Assembly: GCA_019651435.1 (NCBI GenBank)
Contig: BOYI01000003.1
Location: forward strand, 94,945 to 158,944
Direction: 5' to 3'
Source of the DNA: Pelagibacteraceae bacterium
GTDB taxonomy: Bacteria > Pseudomonadota > Alphaproteobacteria > HIMB59
Length of the DNA: 64,000 nt
Part shown: positions 10,154 through 19,590 of the stretch, piece after piece
Numbering within the stretch: position 1 is the stretch's first letter
Layout of the letters: every line of letters starts with the position of its first letter
Made by a program: the position numbers and the translations under genes
Notes under the pieces: model-generated
What the model was told of the DNA's origin: nothing
Databases searched by the model: none
Seen by the model: only the letters and a program-made list of their open reading frames with translations

Positions 10154-10168
10154 ATGTAAATTTTACAT
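10154..10168. promoter_or_regulatory. Palindrome between betA-like gene and GST gene
   Basis: ATGTAAA, one T, TTTACAT: perfect 7-base arms around a single central base. It lies 42 bases before the betA-like start and 62 before the GST start, where a shared operator would be expected. No regulator is encoded next to it, and AT-rich DNA yields such palindromes by chance. Confidence 0.35.
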
Positions 10169-10229
10169 AGAAATTTTTTTCTCAAAATATTAATATTTTT
10201 AAAAATTTGGAGGTTTCAATTAAATTATT

Positions 10230-10874
10230 TTGAAGTTAAAACTTTATACTAATTCCCATAGTGTTTCTTGTTCAAAAGTTGAGTTTGTTCTTGATTTTAA
10301 ATCAATTGAATTAGACAAAGTCGAAGCAATTAATAATTATGGAGCTTTCTCTCCTACCGCTACTGTTCCGTGTTTGTCAATTGATGGAACAATGATTTCA
10401 GATTCTGGAGCAATATTGGAATTTCTTGAAGAGAAGTATCCAGAGCCATCTTTGCTTTCAGACCAACCAGATATCAATTCAAAAATAAGGTTCCTTGCAA
10501 AATTAGTTGATGAAAAATTAGTAGGAAGTATTCGAAAACTTTTTAGTCTTGTGAAAACTAACTCTCATCCCTCTGATGGGCTTATGATTGAAAATATCTT
10601 TAAAGAAATAGAAAATCATCTTTTGTTAATCAATAACATCAGCAAAGAGGATAAATTTTTGGCTCACAATGAGGTAAGTTTAGCTGATTGTAATACTCCA
10701 GCTTTTTTTTCAATGCTCAAAGAGTTTGAAATTCATTTTAATAAAGAAGTCTTAAGACCCAGTGAAATAAAACTTTATGAACAAAATCTACAAGATCATG
10801 AAAGTCTTTTAAGAGAATATAAACGTTATGGATTTGAAATCAGAACGTGGATAGCAAATAAACTTTTAGCATGA
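10230..10874 (+). CDS. Glutathione S-transferase family protein
   Basis: Soluble GST-fold protein of 214 residues. The N-terminal thioredoxin-like domain shows LYTNSHSVSCSKVEFVL, the cis-proline region ATVPCLSIDG, and ISDSGAILEFLEEKYPE, the glutathione-contacting E-S/D-S pattern (here DSGAI). A helical C-terminal domain contains SLADCNTPAFF. No ATG fits the N-terminus: an in-frame stop at 10221 leaves only TTG at 10230 or ATT codons just before it. A strong GGAGG at 10208-10212 sits rather far from TTG (17 bases). The stop overlaps the next gene as ATGA, implying translational coupling. Substrate unknown. Confidence 0.82.
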   Translation: MKLKLYTNSHSVSCSKVEFVLDFKSIELDKVEAINNYGAFSPTATVPCLSIDGTMISDSGAILEFLEEKYPEPSLLSDQPDINSKIRFLAKLVDEKLVGSIRKLFSLVKTNSHPSDGLMIENIFKEIENHLLLINNISKEDKFLAHNEVSLADCNTPAFFSMLKEFEIHFNKEVLRPSEIKLYEQNLQDHESLLREYKRYGFEIRTWIANKLLA

Positions 10875-11613
10875 GTATCTGGGGAAAACTACTAGCCGGT
10901 ACATTTGGCTTTGCTCTCGGAGGACCTATTGGAGCTCTCTTAGGCGTTATCGCCGGTCATAGTGTTGACAAAATAAGGAGTCAATCTGGCAATTATCAAG
11001 ATGGCATTCAATCAACACAAGAGGTTATTACTGTTGTTATCATTCTTGTGTTATCATTCTTGCTGCAAAATTAGCTAAAGCAGATGGTCAGGTCACTTCT
11101 GATGAAGTATCAGCATTTAAAGAAAAATTCCAAATCCCATCAAATTTTCAAAGTGATGTAGGGAAAATATTTAATGAAGCAAAAAAAACATCTGAAGACT
11201 ACCATCAATATGCTCAACAACTAGGAATGATTTTTAGAAATCAAACTCAAGTTTTAGAACAAATTATCAATCTTTTATTTTATATCGCAGAAGCAGATGG
11301 GGAAATTAGCAGGCCAGAAATTCAATTTATTGAAGGATGTGCTAAATATTTCGGCTTACAAAGAAACCAATACGAGAGCATTCAATCTCTTTGGCTAGAT
11401 AAACAGATCAATCCTTATAAAATTTTAGGAGTTGATAAAGAGGCTACTAATGAGGAAATTAGAAAAAAATGGATTCAGTTAAGTAAAGAGCTACACCCCG
11501 ATCAATTAAGAGCTCAGGGTGTACCTCAAGAATTAATCATTAAATCTGAAGACAGACTATCCGAGATAAATCAAGCCTACGATAAAATAAAAAGTTTGCG
11601 CAAAATCAATTAA
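10871..11613 (+). CDS. TerB/DnaJ-domain protein (DjlA-like), broken by a 14-bp duplication
   Basis: J-domain co-chaperone-like protein. The N-terminus has a glycine-rich hydrophobic segment ([17 protein letters not shown]). The middle is a TerB-like acidic helical domain with two AKADG/AEADG repeats, and the C-terminus is a J-domain in which the usual HPD appears as [10 protein letters not shown]. The first frame ends at 11074 because of an exact 14-base tandem duplication at 11035-11062. Removing one copy gives a continuous reading [15 protein letters not shown] and a 242-residue protein. The start overlaps the GST stop. DjlA proteins are membrane-anchored DnaK partners; that function is inferred here. 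Confidence 0.8.
11035..11062 (+). repeat. Exact 14-bp tandem duplication inside the djlA-like gene
   Basis: TGTTATCATTCTTG occurs twice head to tail, at 11035-11048 and 11049-11062, with no mismatch. Because 14 is not a multiple of three it shifts the frame. Deleting one copy restores the conserved downstream TerB reading, so the single-copy state is ancestral or correct. Confidence 0.95.
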
Positions 11614-11813
11614 ATTTTTTTTAATTGATCAGCTTTGGATTTGCCTTTGTCTTCAACAACTTCAAATTCGACCTTGTCGCCTTCATCTAGGCGGTCTAAT
11701 CCTGCTTGTTGAACAGCTGTAATGTGAACAAAGATATCTTTATCTTCTCCATCAGGGGCGATAAAGCCATATCCTTTTTTTGGGTTAAACCATTTCACTG
11801 TTCCAGTAGTCAT
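11610..11813 (-). CDS. cspA: Cold-shock domain protein
   Basis: Single-stranded nucleic acid chaperone of 67 residues. It carries RNP1 (KGYGFIAPD, normally KGFGFI) and RNP2 (DIFVHITAV), and the N-terminal [12 protein letters not shown] is the family signature. It is monocistronic, and its last base overlaps the convergent J-domain gene's stop region. Upstream, to about 11940, there is an AT-rich leader of more than 100 bases. Csp mRNAs often have long regulatory leaders, but I see no specific structure to claim. Confidence 0.95.
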   Translation of the reverse strand: MTTGTVKWFNPKKGYGFIAPDGEDKDIFVHITAVQQAGLDRLDEGDKVEFEVVEDKGKSKADQLKKI

Positions 11814-11946
11814 TCGTATTGCCTTTCTTAAATAATAAGGTTATCTACCATTAAATCTTCAAACTAAGTTTTTTTGGGGAAACGAAATTTATTATTCAAT
11901 TATAGTTAGCCTTAAATAGTACAAATAGATTAGTATACAAATTTTA

Positions 11947-12691
11947 ATGAAAAACAATCTCAAATTAATAAGGAAATCAATTAAATGTTAAGCCTTAAAG
12001 GCAAAAATAACGGTTTTTCATCGATATATAAAATATTAACTAACCAAAAATCTATAAAATTTATAATAAAATAGCTTTTTCTAAAATATTTTAGAGATAG
12101 ACAGTCAGAATTTAAAAAACTCTTTAGGAAGTACATAACTTAAAATTAAGCGTCAATCATAAAGTTATTTCTAGGAATATTATTGAAATTGATGAGCTAA
12201 AGTCTGATCAAAATCTAAGTATAAGAAGATTATTTAATAATAATAAATTATTAAAAAATTTTCTTAAGCAAATTAAAAAAATTTAAAGCTCAATAGATAA
12301 AAGGTATCTTCAAGAAAAATAATCAATGAAATTGATAATTATGTTAAGCATAGCTCTCGACATCAGAAAATAAATAATAAGATTGGCAAATTAAAGAAAT
12401 ATATAGAAGTTTATGATCAAAATAAAATTTGCCATGGAGATTTACATTTAGAAAATATATTCATAAAAAAAATAGGTTCTTATTTTTGGATTGGGATTAT
12501 TTTATACTTTCTTCTTCTGGATATGATTTAGCTATGTTTGCATATTTGGAAAATTTAAATGAGAAACAAATTAATAAATTATCGCTTTACTCACAAGTAT
12601 CCATGGAAGAAATCAATCACTATTTGCCAATCTGCCACTTTTAGATTACTTATATCTTTCTTTAATTCATAAAAAAATAATGAGCAAATGA
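11947..12691 (+). pseudogene. Thiamine-kinase-like phosphotransferase, heavily disrupted
   Basis: Remnant or badly sequenced copy of an APH/choline-kinase-superfamily gene. Reading across frames gives a lysine-rich N-terminus (MKNNLKLIRKSIK), then LKGKNNGFSS, later the unmistakable catalytic loop CHGDLHLENIF at about 12428-12462, and in the next frame FLDWDYFILSSSGYDLAMFAY, the metal-binding segment. At least five frame changes or stops are needed. It converges on thiQ of a TPP-riboswitch-linked thiamine transporter, so a thiamine kinase (ThiK type) is the natural guess. Stops are denser than in other frameshifted genes here, so true decay is possible. Confidence 0.6.
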
Positions 12692-12717
12692 AAAACTAAA
12701 GTTAAAAGTTAATAAAT

Positions 12718-13410
12718 TTATTTCAAATAATCTCTGAAAGATTTGTATTTAGATAATTCGGAAAAAGTTAAAACCTTGTTGCCAACTATTCTTCCTTTAT
12801 GAAGAAAAATAAATGAATTAGTAATTTTTTTAACTCTTCAATTAAATGACTACTTATCAATGTAAGTTGATTAGGAGTCTTTTTGTCATTGACACAACAT
12901 CATTGTAAAGATTTTTTCTAAGACCAGGGTCAAGAGAATTAAATGGTTCATCAAGTAATAACAATGATTTTTTTCGTATTAAACATCTAGCGATAGAGAC
13001 TCGTTGTTGTTCTCCGCCTGAAAGTAAATTTACTTGAGTATTAATATCTATATTAATTGATAGTTTTTTTAGAATATCCCTTACTATTTTTAAATTAGTA
13101 GATGTTTTCTTCATCTGTGGATCTATACCAAGGATCACATTTTCAAAAATAGTTAAATGATCAAAATTGTTAAAACTTTGGAATAAGATAGAAAGATCTC
13201 TTTGTGCCGGTTCTAAATTATTTAAGATTAAGTTTTTATATATAATTTTTCCAGACTGAGGTTTTATAAAGCCTGCAATAAGATTTAATAATGTTGATTT
13301 ACCTGACCCACTTCTTCCTACTACTCCCACCACGCCCTTTTATTAATTTCTAAATTAAAATTAGTGTCGAAAGATTCAAAGTAGCAAGAAAGTTTTTCTA
13401 ATTTAAGCAT
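12718..13410 (-). CDS. thiQ: Thiamine ABC transporter ATP-binding protein, frameshifted
   Basis: ABC ATPase driving thiamine import. It shows Walker A GRSGSGKS, a Q-loop region SILFQSFNNFD, signature LLSGGEQQRVSIARCL, and Walker B LLLLDEPFNSLDP. The middle frame (12857-13333) lacks both ends. The true start is ATG at 13408-13410 (MLKLEKLSCYFES), joined by a one-base shift in an AAAAGGG run near 13340. The C-terminus continues past 12857 after shifts near 12872 and 12800 and ends FRDYLK at 12718. The ATG overlaps the thiP stop by 8 bases, typical of a thiBPQ operon. Confidence 0.82.
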
Positions 13411-14968
13411 TTCTATTCAAGAACCTACTAGGGAAATACATATAAAGAAAAGGAAAATTATAAATATCGATAAGATAAAAAAGCATCGTCATATTTATAA
13501 TTATTATAAGTTGAGAGACAAACAGTGGAATAGTTCGAAAAGAACTATCATTGAATATAGTAACAGAAGTTAAATCACCTAAACTTAAAACAAAAACAGC
13601 AGAAATTATTAAAATCAATTCATTTTTGATCTTAGGCATATCAATTTTAATCATCCTTATAAATGGTGAAATATTAAGTAAAAGACATTGTTTAGACTCA
13701 TATAAATAATTTTGAATAAATTTATTAGATAAAAAAACAAAAACTATAGGGGTTATAAAAAAACTATTAATTACTGAAACTATTAAAAAATTTGAAAAAA
13801 TAAAATTTAAATTAAAATTTAAATAGAAAATTATTGAAGAAAGAGTAAGAGAAGGAATAAAAGAAGGATCGTTATAGAGATAAAAATAGATTTATGTAAT
13901 TTACTATTTTTTTCAAGGAATGATCGGTAAACAAACAATGCAGAAAGTGAAGTAAAAACAGACAACAAAACAGATAAAATCGAAATCATCATGCTATTAG
14001 AAATACTGTTTAGAAAACCCGTAGATAAAATCAATTGAGCATTAAAGTTACTTAGGCCTTTTATCAAAATTAAAAAAGGAATAAAAAAATAGAATATAAC
14101 CAAATAAAATAAGGCTGAAATTAAATTATTTTTTGAAAATCTTGTTATAGATGATTTGTTAATTAAAAATGATTGATCATAATTTTGATTAAACAAGATC
14201 AAACTCGATAAAAATAACATTAAAATTAACTGGATTATGCCGAGAGCCATTCCTGAATAGAGATCAGCGTTAAAAATAATTGATTGATAAATTGAAAGTT
14301 CAATCGTCACCAAATGAGGTGAGCTTGATAGTAAATAAAGTATTGTAAAATTACTTGAACAGAATATTAAAGTTAGAACTATAATAGGTCTATAACCTTG
14401 GAATAAATATCTCCGAATTTGCAATCTAATTGCTGTCCAAAAGGTTATATTATTGGGATTTTAAAATTTTAATATAATTTTCAGGAAGGTTAACTAGCTT
14501 TCGAAAGAAGAAATTAGCATTAAAAGCTATATTAAAATATGAAGTTACATAAATAATTCCAACAAGTGAGAAAATTTTAAATTCATAATTTAAAGAAAGG
14601 AAACTAAAAAATTTACTTAAAATTCCATTAGAACTATAAAAAAAAATAATGCCAAAAGAGACAAAAATTACAGGTAAAATAAAACAAAAATTTAAAAAAG
14701 CAGAGATCAACCTCTGATTTTTTCCTGAGAGATATAAAATCAAACTAAAAATAAATCCTAAAAATGAAGAAAAAAAGGTAGCAATAATAGCTTGAAAAAA
14801 AGTAAAAAAAATAGCGTTTGAGTAATTTGAAATATTAAAAACAAAATTATCTGGCTTTGTTATGAAAAAAAAAATTCCAGTTAAAAAAATAAAACATAGA
14901 GCGGTCAAATAAAAATAATATGGAAGCCTAATCATATAGGCTCCCATTAAATTGATATATTTACTCAA
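13403..14968 (-). CDS. thiP: Thiamine ABC transporter permease, frameshifted
   Basis: Integral membrane permease of the thiamine importer, expected to hold about 12 membrane segments. Three frames make it up: 14968-14450, 14424-13831 and a continuation to 13403. Conserved permease-loop residues appear as LVNLPENYIKI before the first break and FVLSLGDLTSVTIF, with FRTIPLFVSQL, near the end. Those are ThiP-specific in arrangement. Frame changes fall near 14450, 13860 and 13660. It follows thiB with an 8-base overlap. The start could be TTG at 14968 or one of two internal ATGs within 12 codons. Real inactivation cannot be excluded. Confidence 0.78.
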
Positions 14969-15935
14969 CTAATGAAGCTTCCCAATTTGAAATCCACTTT
15001 TCTTTCTCGATCAAAGATGGAAAAACTTGGTCTAGGGACTTTGGTTTTGGTGCTGCACTATAGAAATCAGTTTGAGAACTTTGGAGATCAATTACTGGGT
15101 ACATCCAATTACCTTGAGGGATATGTTTTTGGAAGCCTTCAGATAAAGAAAATTCTAAAAAGGACCTTGCTAATTCAATGTTTGAGGCATTTTTTAAAAT
15201 ACCCATAACTTCAATTTGAACAGCATGTCCTTCAATCATATTTAATGATTGATAATTGTCATTATTCTCAATTAATGAATGATAAGCTGGTGAAGTTGTG
15301 TAACTCAATACGATATCACTCTCTCCCTCTAAGAACAATCCATAACCATCTGACCAACTTTTAGATGTGATTACGATTTGATCTTGTAAATTTTTCCAAA
15401 ATTCTACTGCATCATCTTGATACACCTGGTTAATCCATTTGGCTAAACCCAAACCTGGTGTTGAATATCTTGGATCCATTATTATTAAAGAAATTTCATT
15501 TCTAGAGGCCAATTCATCAAAAGATTGAGGCGGTGTGGGAAGTTTTGTTTGATCATAGATAAAACTGAAGTAACCATAGTCAAATGGTGTAAAAAATTTA
15601 TTATTCCAATCAATATCCAAATTAAATTCCTTAATTTTATGCTCCAAAAATAATTCATTTTCTTCAGCTTCTTTAATTAAAGAGTCATCTAAGCCTAAAA
15701 GAACATCAAAACCCTCATTATTTTTTGTAAGTTTAACTCTAGATAAAAGAGCTCCTGATGAGTCTGCGGTATTCCAAACTAAATCGCAATTACAAATAGA
15801 CTCAAATTCTTTTTCAATATTCGGTCCGGGCCCCCAATCAGAATTAAAAGATCCATAAGTTAGCACTTTTAATTCTTCTTTCGCTAAGACTTGGAGTGGG
15901 AGTATTAGTATAATAGTCAGTAATTTTAAGTTCAT
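14961..15935 (-). CDS. thiB: Thiamine ABC transporter substrate-binding protein
   Basis: Periplasmic thiamine/TPP-binding protein, first gene of thiBPQ. A signal peptide (MNLKLLTIILILPLQVLA) is followed by KEELKVLTYGSFNSDWGPGP, where ThiB proteins have the conserved VLTYDSF motif. Later come SWSDGYGLFLEGESDIVLSY and the ligand-site aromatic segment GNWMYPV. I place the start at 15933-15935 rather than the longer frame, because AAAGGA precedes it at good spacing and the signal peptide then starts correctly. The TPP riboswitch upstream supports the substrate. Confidence 0.93.
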   Translation of the reverse strand: MNLKLLTIILILPLQVLAKEELKVLTYGSFNSDWGPGPNIEKEFESICNCDLVWNTADSSGALLSRVKLTKNNEGFDVLLGLDDSLIKEAEENELFLEHKIKEFNLDIDWNNKFFTPFDYGYFSFIYDQTKLPTPPQSFDELASRNEISLIIMDPRYSTPGLGLAKWINQVYQDDAVEFWKNLQDQIVITSKSWSDGYGLFLEGESDIVLSYTTSPAYHSLIENNDNYQSLNMIEGHAVQIEVMGILKNASNIELARSFLEFSLSEGFQKHIPQGNWMYPVIDLQSSQTDFYSAAPKPKSLDQVFPSLIEKEKWISNWEASLVE

Positions 15936-15987
15936 CGTTAATCCTTTCATTAACAAGGAACCAAGATTGCACATTGGTAGGGAAATT

Positions 15988-16067
15988 AACTTCCTACGCC
16001 GGCATTATCCGGTTCAGGTTCTAGGGTTAAGGAAATCCTTTCTCAGCTTTTTAAAAAGCACCCCTGT
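15988..16067 (-). ncRNA. TPP (THI-box) riboswitch upstream of thiBPQ
   Basis: On the minus strand the leader reads ACAGGGGTGC, then GCTGAGA, ACCCTAGAACCTGA, and CCGGATAATGCCGGCGTAGG, which are the conserved helix and TPP-pyrophosphate-binding blocks of the THI element in correct order. It ends about 50 bases before the thiB start. A small hairpin (TCCTT and AAGGA arms) downstream could mask the thiB ribosome-binding site, suggesting translational control. The aptamer itself is certain; the switching mechanism is inference. Confidence 0.96.
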
Positions 16068-16148
16068 TAATTAAGATAATATCAAGAAGCTATATCTATT
16101 TAAAGACATATATTTACTTCTTAAAAAATATTGTTAATTTGAGTGACC

Positions 16149-17639
16149 ATGAAAATAATTAGTAACTTTTATGATGGAAAATTCATTAAAAGTGAATCTA
16201 CTGATAAACTCTCTCTTTTTAAACCCACTACTGGAGAAGAATATGCTCATATTCCAATTACTACAGATAAAGAATTTCAATCGATTATAGATAAAATGAA
16301 AATAGCTCAAGCGTCTTGGGCAAATACCCCGATAACTAAAAGAAGTTCTATTCTATTCAAATTTAAAAATTTAATTGAAAAAAACTTCGATGATATTGCT
16401 CGCATTATATCTGAAGAACATGGAAAAGTGTTCTCTGATGCCAAGGGCTCTTTGCAAAGAGGTTTAGAGGTAGTAGATTTTGCATGTGGTATCCCCCACC
16501 TTCTTAAAGGTAATCACTCTATAAATGTAGGAACTAATGTTGACTCTTTTGATATTAAACAACCGCTAGGGCTTTGTGCAGGAATAACTCCCTTTAATTT
16601 TCCAGCAATGGTTCCAATGTGGATGTTTCCTATATCAATAGCATGCGGGAATGCTTTTATGCTTAAACCTTCAGAGAAAGTTCCACAGTGCTCATTAAAG
16701 CTTGGCGAATTATTAAATGAGGCAGGATTACCAGAAAATGTTTTAACTATTGTCAATGGAGATAAAAGTGTTGTTGATAAAATTCTCCAATCCCCTGACA
16801 TTTCTTCAGTTAGTTTTGTCGGCTCAACTCCTGTAGCAAAATATATTTACACAGAGTGCGCAAAGTACAATAAACGTGTTCAAGCCTTGGGCGGTGCAAA
16901 AAATCATATGTTAATTATGGAAGATGCAAACTTAGAGGATGCCGTTAATGGTTTAATTGGTGCTGCTTTTGGATCAGCTGGAGAAAGATGTATGGCTACT
17001 TCCGTTGCACTCCCTATTGGTAAGATTCAAAAACCTTTTATGAAGCTTCTTAAAGAAAAAGCTTCTCAAATAAAAGTTGGAGAGTCTCTTGACCCTCAAA
17101 GTGAAATGGGACCTTTGATTACTAAAGAACATAAAGAAAAAGTTTTAAGTTATATTGAAAAAGGAGTATCAGAGGGGGCCACTCTCGAAATGGATGGAAG
17201 AAATATAAATCTTCAAGGATTTGAAAACGGAAACTTTGTTGGCCCAACAATTTTTAATAATGTTTCAACTGATATGACAATATATCAAGAAGAAATTTTT
17301 GGTCCTGTATTATCGGTCGTTAATTTAGATCATTTTGATGATGCTATGAATATCATCAATACTCATGAATTTGGAAATGGTACTTCAATTTATACCTCCA
17401 ATGGAACCTTAGCTCGAAATTTTATGAAAAATGTTCAAATTGGTATGGTTGGGATTAATGTCCCTATTCCTGTACCTATGGCCTTTTATAGCTTCGGTGG
17501 TTGGAAGGGGTCAATCTTTGGAGGTCATGGGATGCATGGCGAAGAAGGAATTAACTTTTATACTAAAAGAAAGACAATTACCTCTAGATGGCCTGAAGAT
17601 GTTGCAGGGGCTTCCCTGAACATGCCAACAATGAAATAA
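16149..17639 (+). CDS. mmsA: Methylmalonate-semialdehyde dehydrogenase (CoA-acylating)
   Basis: NAD-dependent aldehyde dehydrogenase superfamily enzyme, about 496 residues, converting (methyl)malonate semialdehyde to propionyl- or acetyl-CoA in valine, inositol or beta-alanine breakdown. The catalytic cysteine lies in GSAGERCMATSVALP, characteristic of the MmsA/IolA branch. Other support comes from CGITPFNFPAMVPMWMFPI, FVGSTPVAKYIY, and the C-terminal KGSIFGGHGMHG. I prefer ATG at 16149 to a GTG two codons earlier; no clear ribosome-binding site distinguishes them. It is monocistronic. Confidence 0.93.
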   Translation: MKIISNFYDGKFIKSESTDKLSLFKPTTGEEYAHIPITTDKEFQSIIDKMKIAQASWANTPITKRSSILFKFKNLIEKNFDDIARIISEEHGKVFSDAKGSLQRGLEVVDFACGIPHLLKGNHSINVGTNVDSFDIKQPLGLCAGITPFNFPAMVPMWMFPISIACGNAFMLKPSEKVPQCSLKLGELLNEAGLPENVLTIVNGDKSVVDKILQSPDISSVSFVGSTPVAKYIYTECAKYNKRVQALGGAKNHMLIMEDANLEDAVNGLIGAAFGSAGERCMATSVALPIGKIQKPFMKLLKEKASQIKVGESLDPQSEMGPLITKEHKEKVLSYIEKGVSEGATLEMDGRNINLQGFENGNFVGPTIFNNVSTDMTIYQEEIFGPVLSVVNLDHFDDAMNIINTHEFGNGTSIYTSNGTLARNFMKNVQIGMVGINVPIPVPMAFYSFGGWKGSIFGGHGMHGEEGINFYTKRKTITSRWPEDVAGASLNMPTMK

Positions 17640-17668
17640 TTTAATTACCTAAAATTTAAATTAGCTTA

Positions 17669-18109
17669 TTACCAGCTACCTGTATTTTCCATACTTGACC
17701 AAGGTTCTTGTGGTTCTAGTTTATCACCTTTTTGAAGTAACTCGATTGATATGCCATCGGGGGAATTAATAAAAGCCATATAACCATCTCGTGGAGGGCG
17801 GTTGATAACTACGCCATTATCTTGTAATTTTTGGCAAGTCTCATAAATGTTATCTACTTTAAAGGCTAAGTGCCCAAAGTTTCTGCCACCTGTATACTCT
17901 TCCTTATCCCAATTATAAGTTAGCTCTATTAGAGGTTTTTTACTCTCTTCAGCAAGATTTTTATCCTCTGGGGCGCATAAAAAGATAAGTGTAAAACGAC
18001 CTTTTTCATTATCTTTTCTAGAAAATTCAATTAATCCAAGTTTATTACAATAAAAATCTAATGACTCATCTAAATCACTTATTCTAACCATAGTGTGTAA
18101 AAATTCCAT
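17669..18109 (-). CDS. Glyoxalase/VOC family protein, lactoylglutathione-lyase-like
   Basis: Small metalloenzyme-fold protein, 146 residues. It starts [20 protein letters not shown] with the metal-ligand histidine at residue 5. The other expected ligands are in [13 protein letters not shown] (Glu) and [13 protein letters not shown] (His), and the end is [14 protein letters not shown] (Glu), giving a plausible H-E-H-E glyoxalase I site. Glyoxalase I isomerises the hemithioacetal of methylglyoxal and glutathione. Length and site match GloA, but other VOC enzymes share the fold. Confidence 0.78.
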   Translation of the reverse strand: MEFLHTMVRISDLDESLDFYCNKLGLIEFSRKDNEKGRFTLIFLCAPEDKNLAEESKKPLIELTYNWDKEEYTGGRNFGHLAFKVDNIYETCQKLQDNGVVINRPPRDGYMAFINSPDGISIELLQKGDKLEPQEPWSSMENTGSW

Positions 18110-18186
18110 AAACTCTAATTATCAAAAATTTAATTGAAAGTCTAATTGAACTATTATTAATAAAAAATTAATTATAAATTAATTTC

Positions 18187-18693
18187 ATGACTGATAATTC
18201 CAAAATGAATAAGGATGAGCAGTTTCTTTTAAAGATAGTTCAACCTTCTTTATTAGGATTTATGGATGGCTCTATTTCAACATTAGCTCCTGTTTTTGGT
18301 TTTGCCGTTTCTGGAGATGCAAAGACTGCATTTATGGCAGGAACTCTAGTATCTGTTGGGGCTGGGATAAGCATGGGGCAAGCAGAAGCAATTAGTGATG
18401 ACGGCAAATTAACGGGACGAGGTTCTCCGGTAATTAGAGGAATAATTACTGGAGTCGCAACATTCATCGGTGGCATGTTGCACACTTTGCCTTTTTTGAT
18501 TGATGATATAAATTTAGCAAAGGATTTAGCTATTATAATCACTATTTTTGAACTGGCTTTAATAGCTATCATCAAGTGGAAGTATATGAAAAGCAAATTA
18601 CTTACCAGTTTCTGGCAAGTTTACCTTGGTGGAGGTCTGGTAATTTTTGCAGGAATATTTTTAGAAAGAATTATTTCAAGATTCTTAGGTTAA
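18187..18693 (+). CDS. VIT1/CCC1-family membrane transporter domain protein
   Basis: Membrane protein of 168 residues with about four hydrophobic segments. The first part, QPSLLGFMDGSISTLAPVFG, followed by GISMGQAEAISDDGKLTGRG, matches the VIT (vacuolar iron transporter) domain found in bacterial membrane-bound ferritins such as MbfA. Here the ferritin-like N-terminal domain is absent. The family moves Fe2+ or Mn2+; direction and substrate are not determinable. The stop overlaps the convergent exporter gene by 4 bases. Confidence 0.75.
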   Translation: MTDNSKMNKDEQFLLKIVQPSLLGFMDGSISTLAPVFGFAVSGDAKTAFMAGTLVSVGAGISMGQAEAISDDGKLTGRGSPVIRGIITGVATFIGGMLHTLPFLIDDINLAKDLAIIITIFELALIAIIKWKYMKSKLLTSFWQVYLGGGLVIFAGIFLERIISRFLG

Positions 18694-19562
18694 AATTGCT
18701 TATTTGTTCCAAGAACAATCTGTTTTTTTAAAACTCTTTCTCGATAGAAAATATATGAGACACTCAAAATTATAATCAATCCTCCTATAAAAACATTTAA
18801 AGTAATAAATTCTTGAAAAAAGATATACCCAATGAAAAAAGACCAAATCACTGATGAAAAATCTAGTGGTGCTAATAGTGAGGCATCTGCTAATTGAAAA
18901 GATTTTGTCAGACAAATTTGTGCAATAAAACCTAAAAAACCTGAGGCAACCATAAATAAAAGATCATAATTTTGAGGCCATATCCAAGTATCATTATAAA
19001 AAAATAAACTGATACATGTACATAAGGCGGTAAATACCCAAACTGATAAAATATTATTATTTGTCAGTAAAATTTTTTTTAGAAAAATAACAGCAATAGA
19101 TAGAAAAAAACTAGCTATCAATGGTAAAAATGAATAATTAGAAAATAATGCTGCACCAGGATTAAGAATTATCACTACTCCTATAAAACCTACAATTACA
19201 GCTAGTATTCTTCGGTATCCTATTTTTTCTCCCAAAAAGAAAACTGACAGAATTGAAATAAAAAAAACTGAGGAAAAGCTTATTGTTTGCATTTCAACAA
19301 GGGGTACATAACGTATAGAGATAAAAAATAAACTCATTGCCGAGATACCAATAATCGCTCTTCCAAAATGCAAAGGATAATTATTAATTGATGCTATTTT
19401 TAGATTAAGAAAATAAATTACAAAAAAAAGAGGAATTAAGGCAAAGAAATTTCTAAAAAAAACAACTTGAAATAATGGAATATGATCACCTGTTGCTTTA
19501 ATGCAGACACTCATTAAAACAAAGAATAAAACGGATAAGGATTTATAGATAAATGCTGACAT
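18690..19562 (-). CDS. EamA/DMT-superfamily transporter
   Basis: Ten-segment membrane protein of 290 residues in the drug/metabolite transporter superfamily. Two repeated halves are visible: one near the start (FFVLMSVCIKATGDHIPLFQ, VFFRNFFALIPL) and a second near residues 150-275, ending in SVIWSFFIGYIFFQE and a lysine-rich cytosolic tail. Members export amino acids or nucleotides, or serve unknown substrates, so no substrate is claimed. It overlaps the VIT-family gene at its 3' end and is divergent from the GATase gene with a 28-base gap. Confidence 0.85.
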   Translation of the reverse strand: MSAFIYKSLSVLFFVLMSVCIKATGDHIPLFQVVFFRNFFALIPLFFVIYFLNLKIASINNYPLHFGRAIIGISAMSLFFISIRYVPLVEMQTISFSSVFFISILSVFFLGEKIGYRRILAVIVGFIGVVIILNPGAALFSNYSFLPLIASFFLSIAVIFLKKILLTNNNILSVWVFTALCTCISLFFYNDTWIWPQNYDLLFMVASGFLGFIAQICLTKSFQLADASLLAPLDFSSVIWSFFIGYIFFQEFITLNVFIGGLIIILSVSYIFYRERVLKKQIVLGTNKQF

Positions 19563-19590
19563 TTAAACAAACTAACTATATTAAATATGC

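Noticed and set aside
11814-11946. Structured cold-shock mRNA leader
   Set aside because: The region is AT-rich with no convincing stem or cold-box motif that I could identify.
13403-14968. Two separate small permeases instead of one ThiP
   Set aside because: The segments continue each other in ThiP order, with FALSLGDL-type and FRTLPL-type motifs only in the last part.
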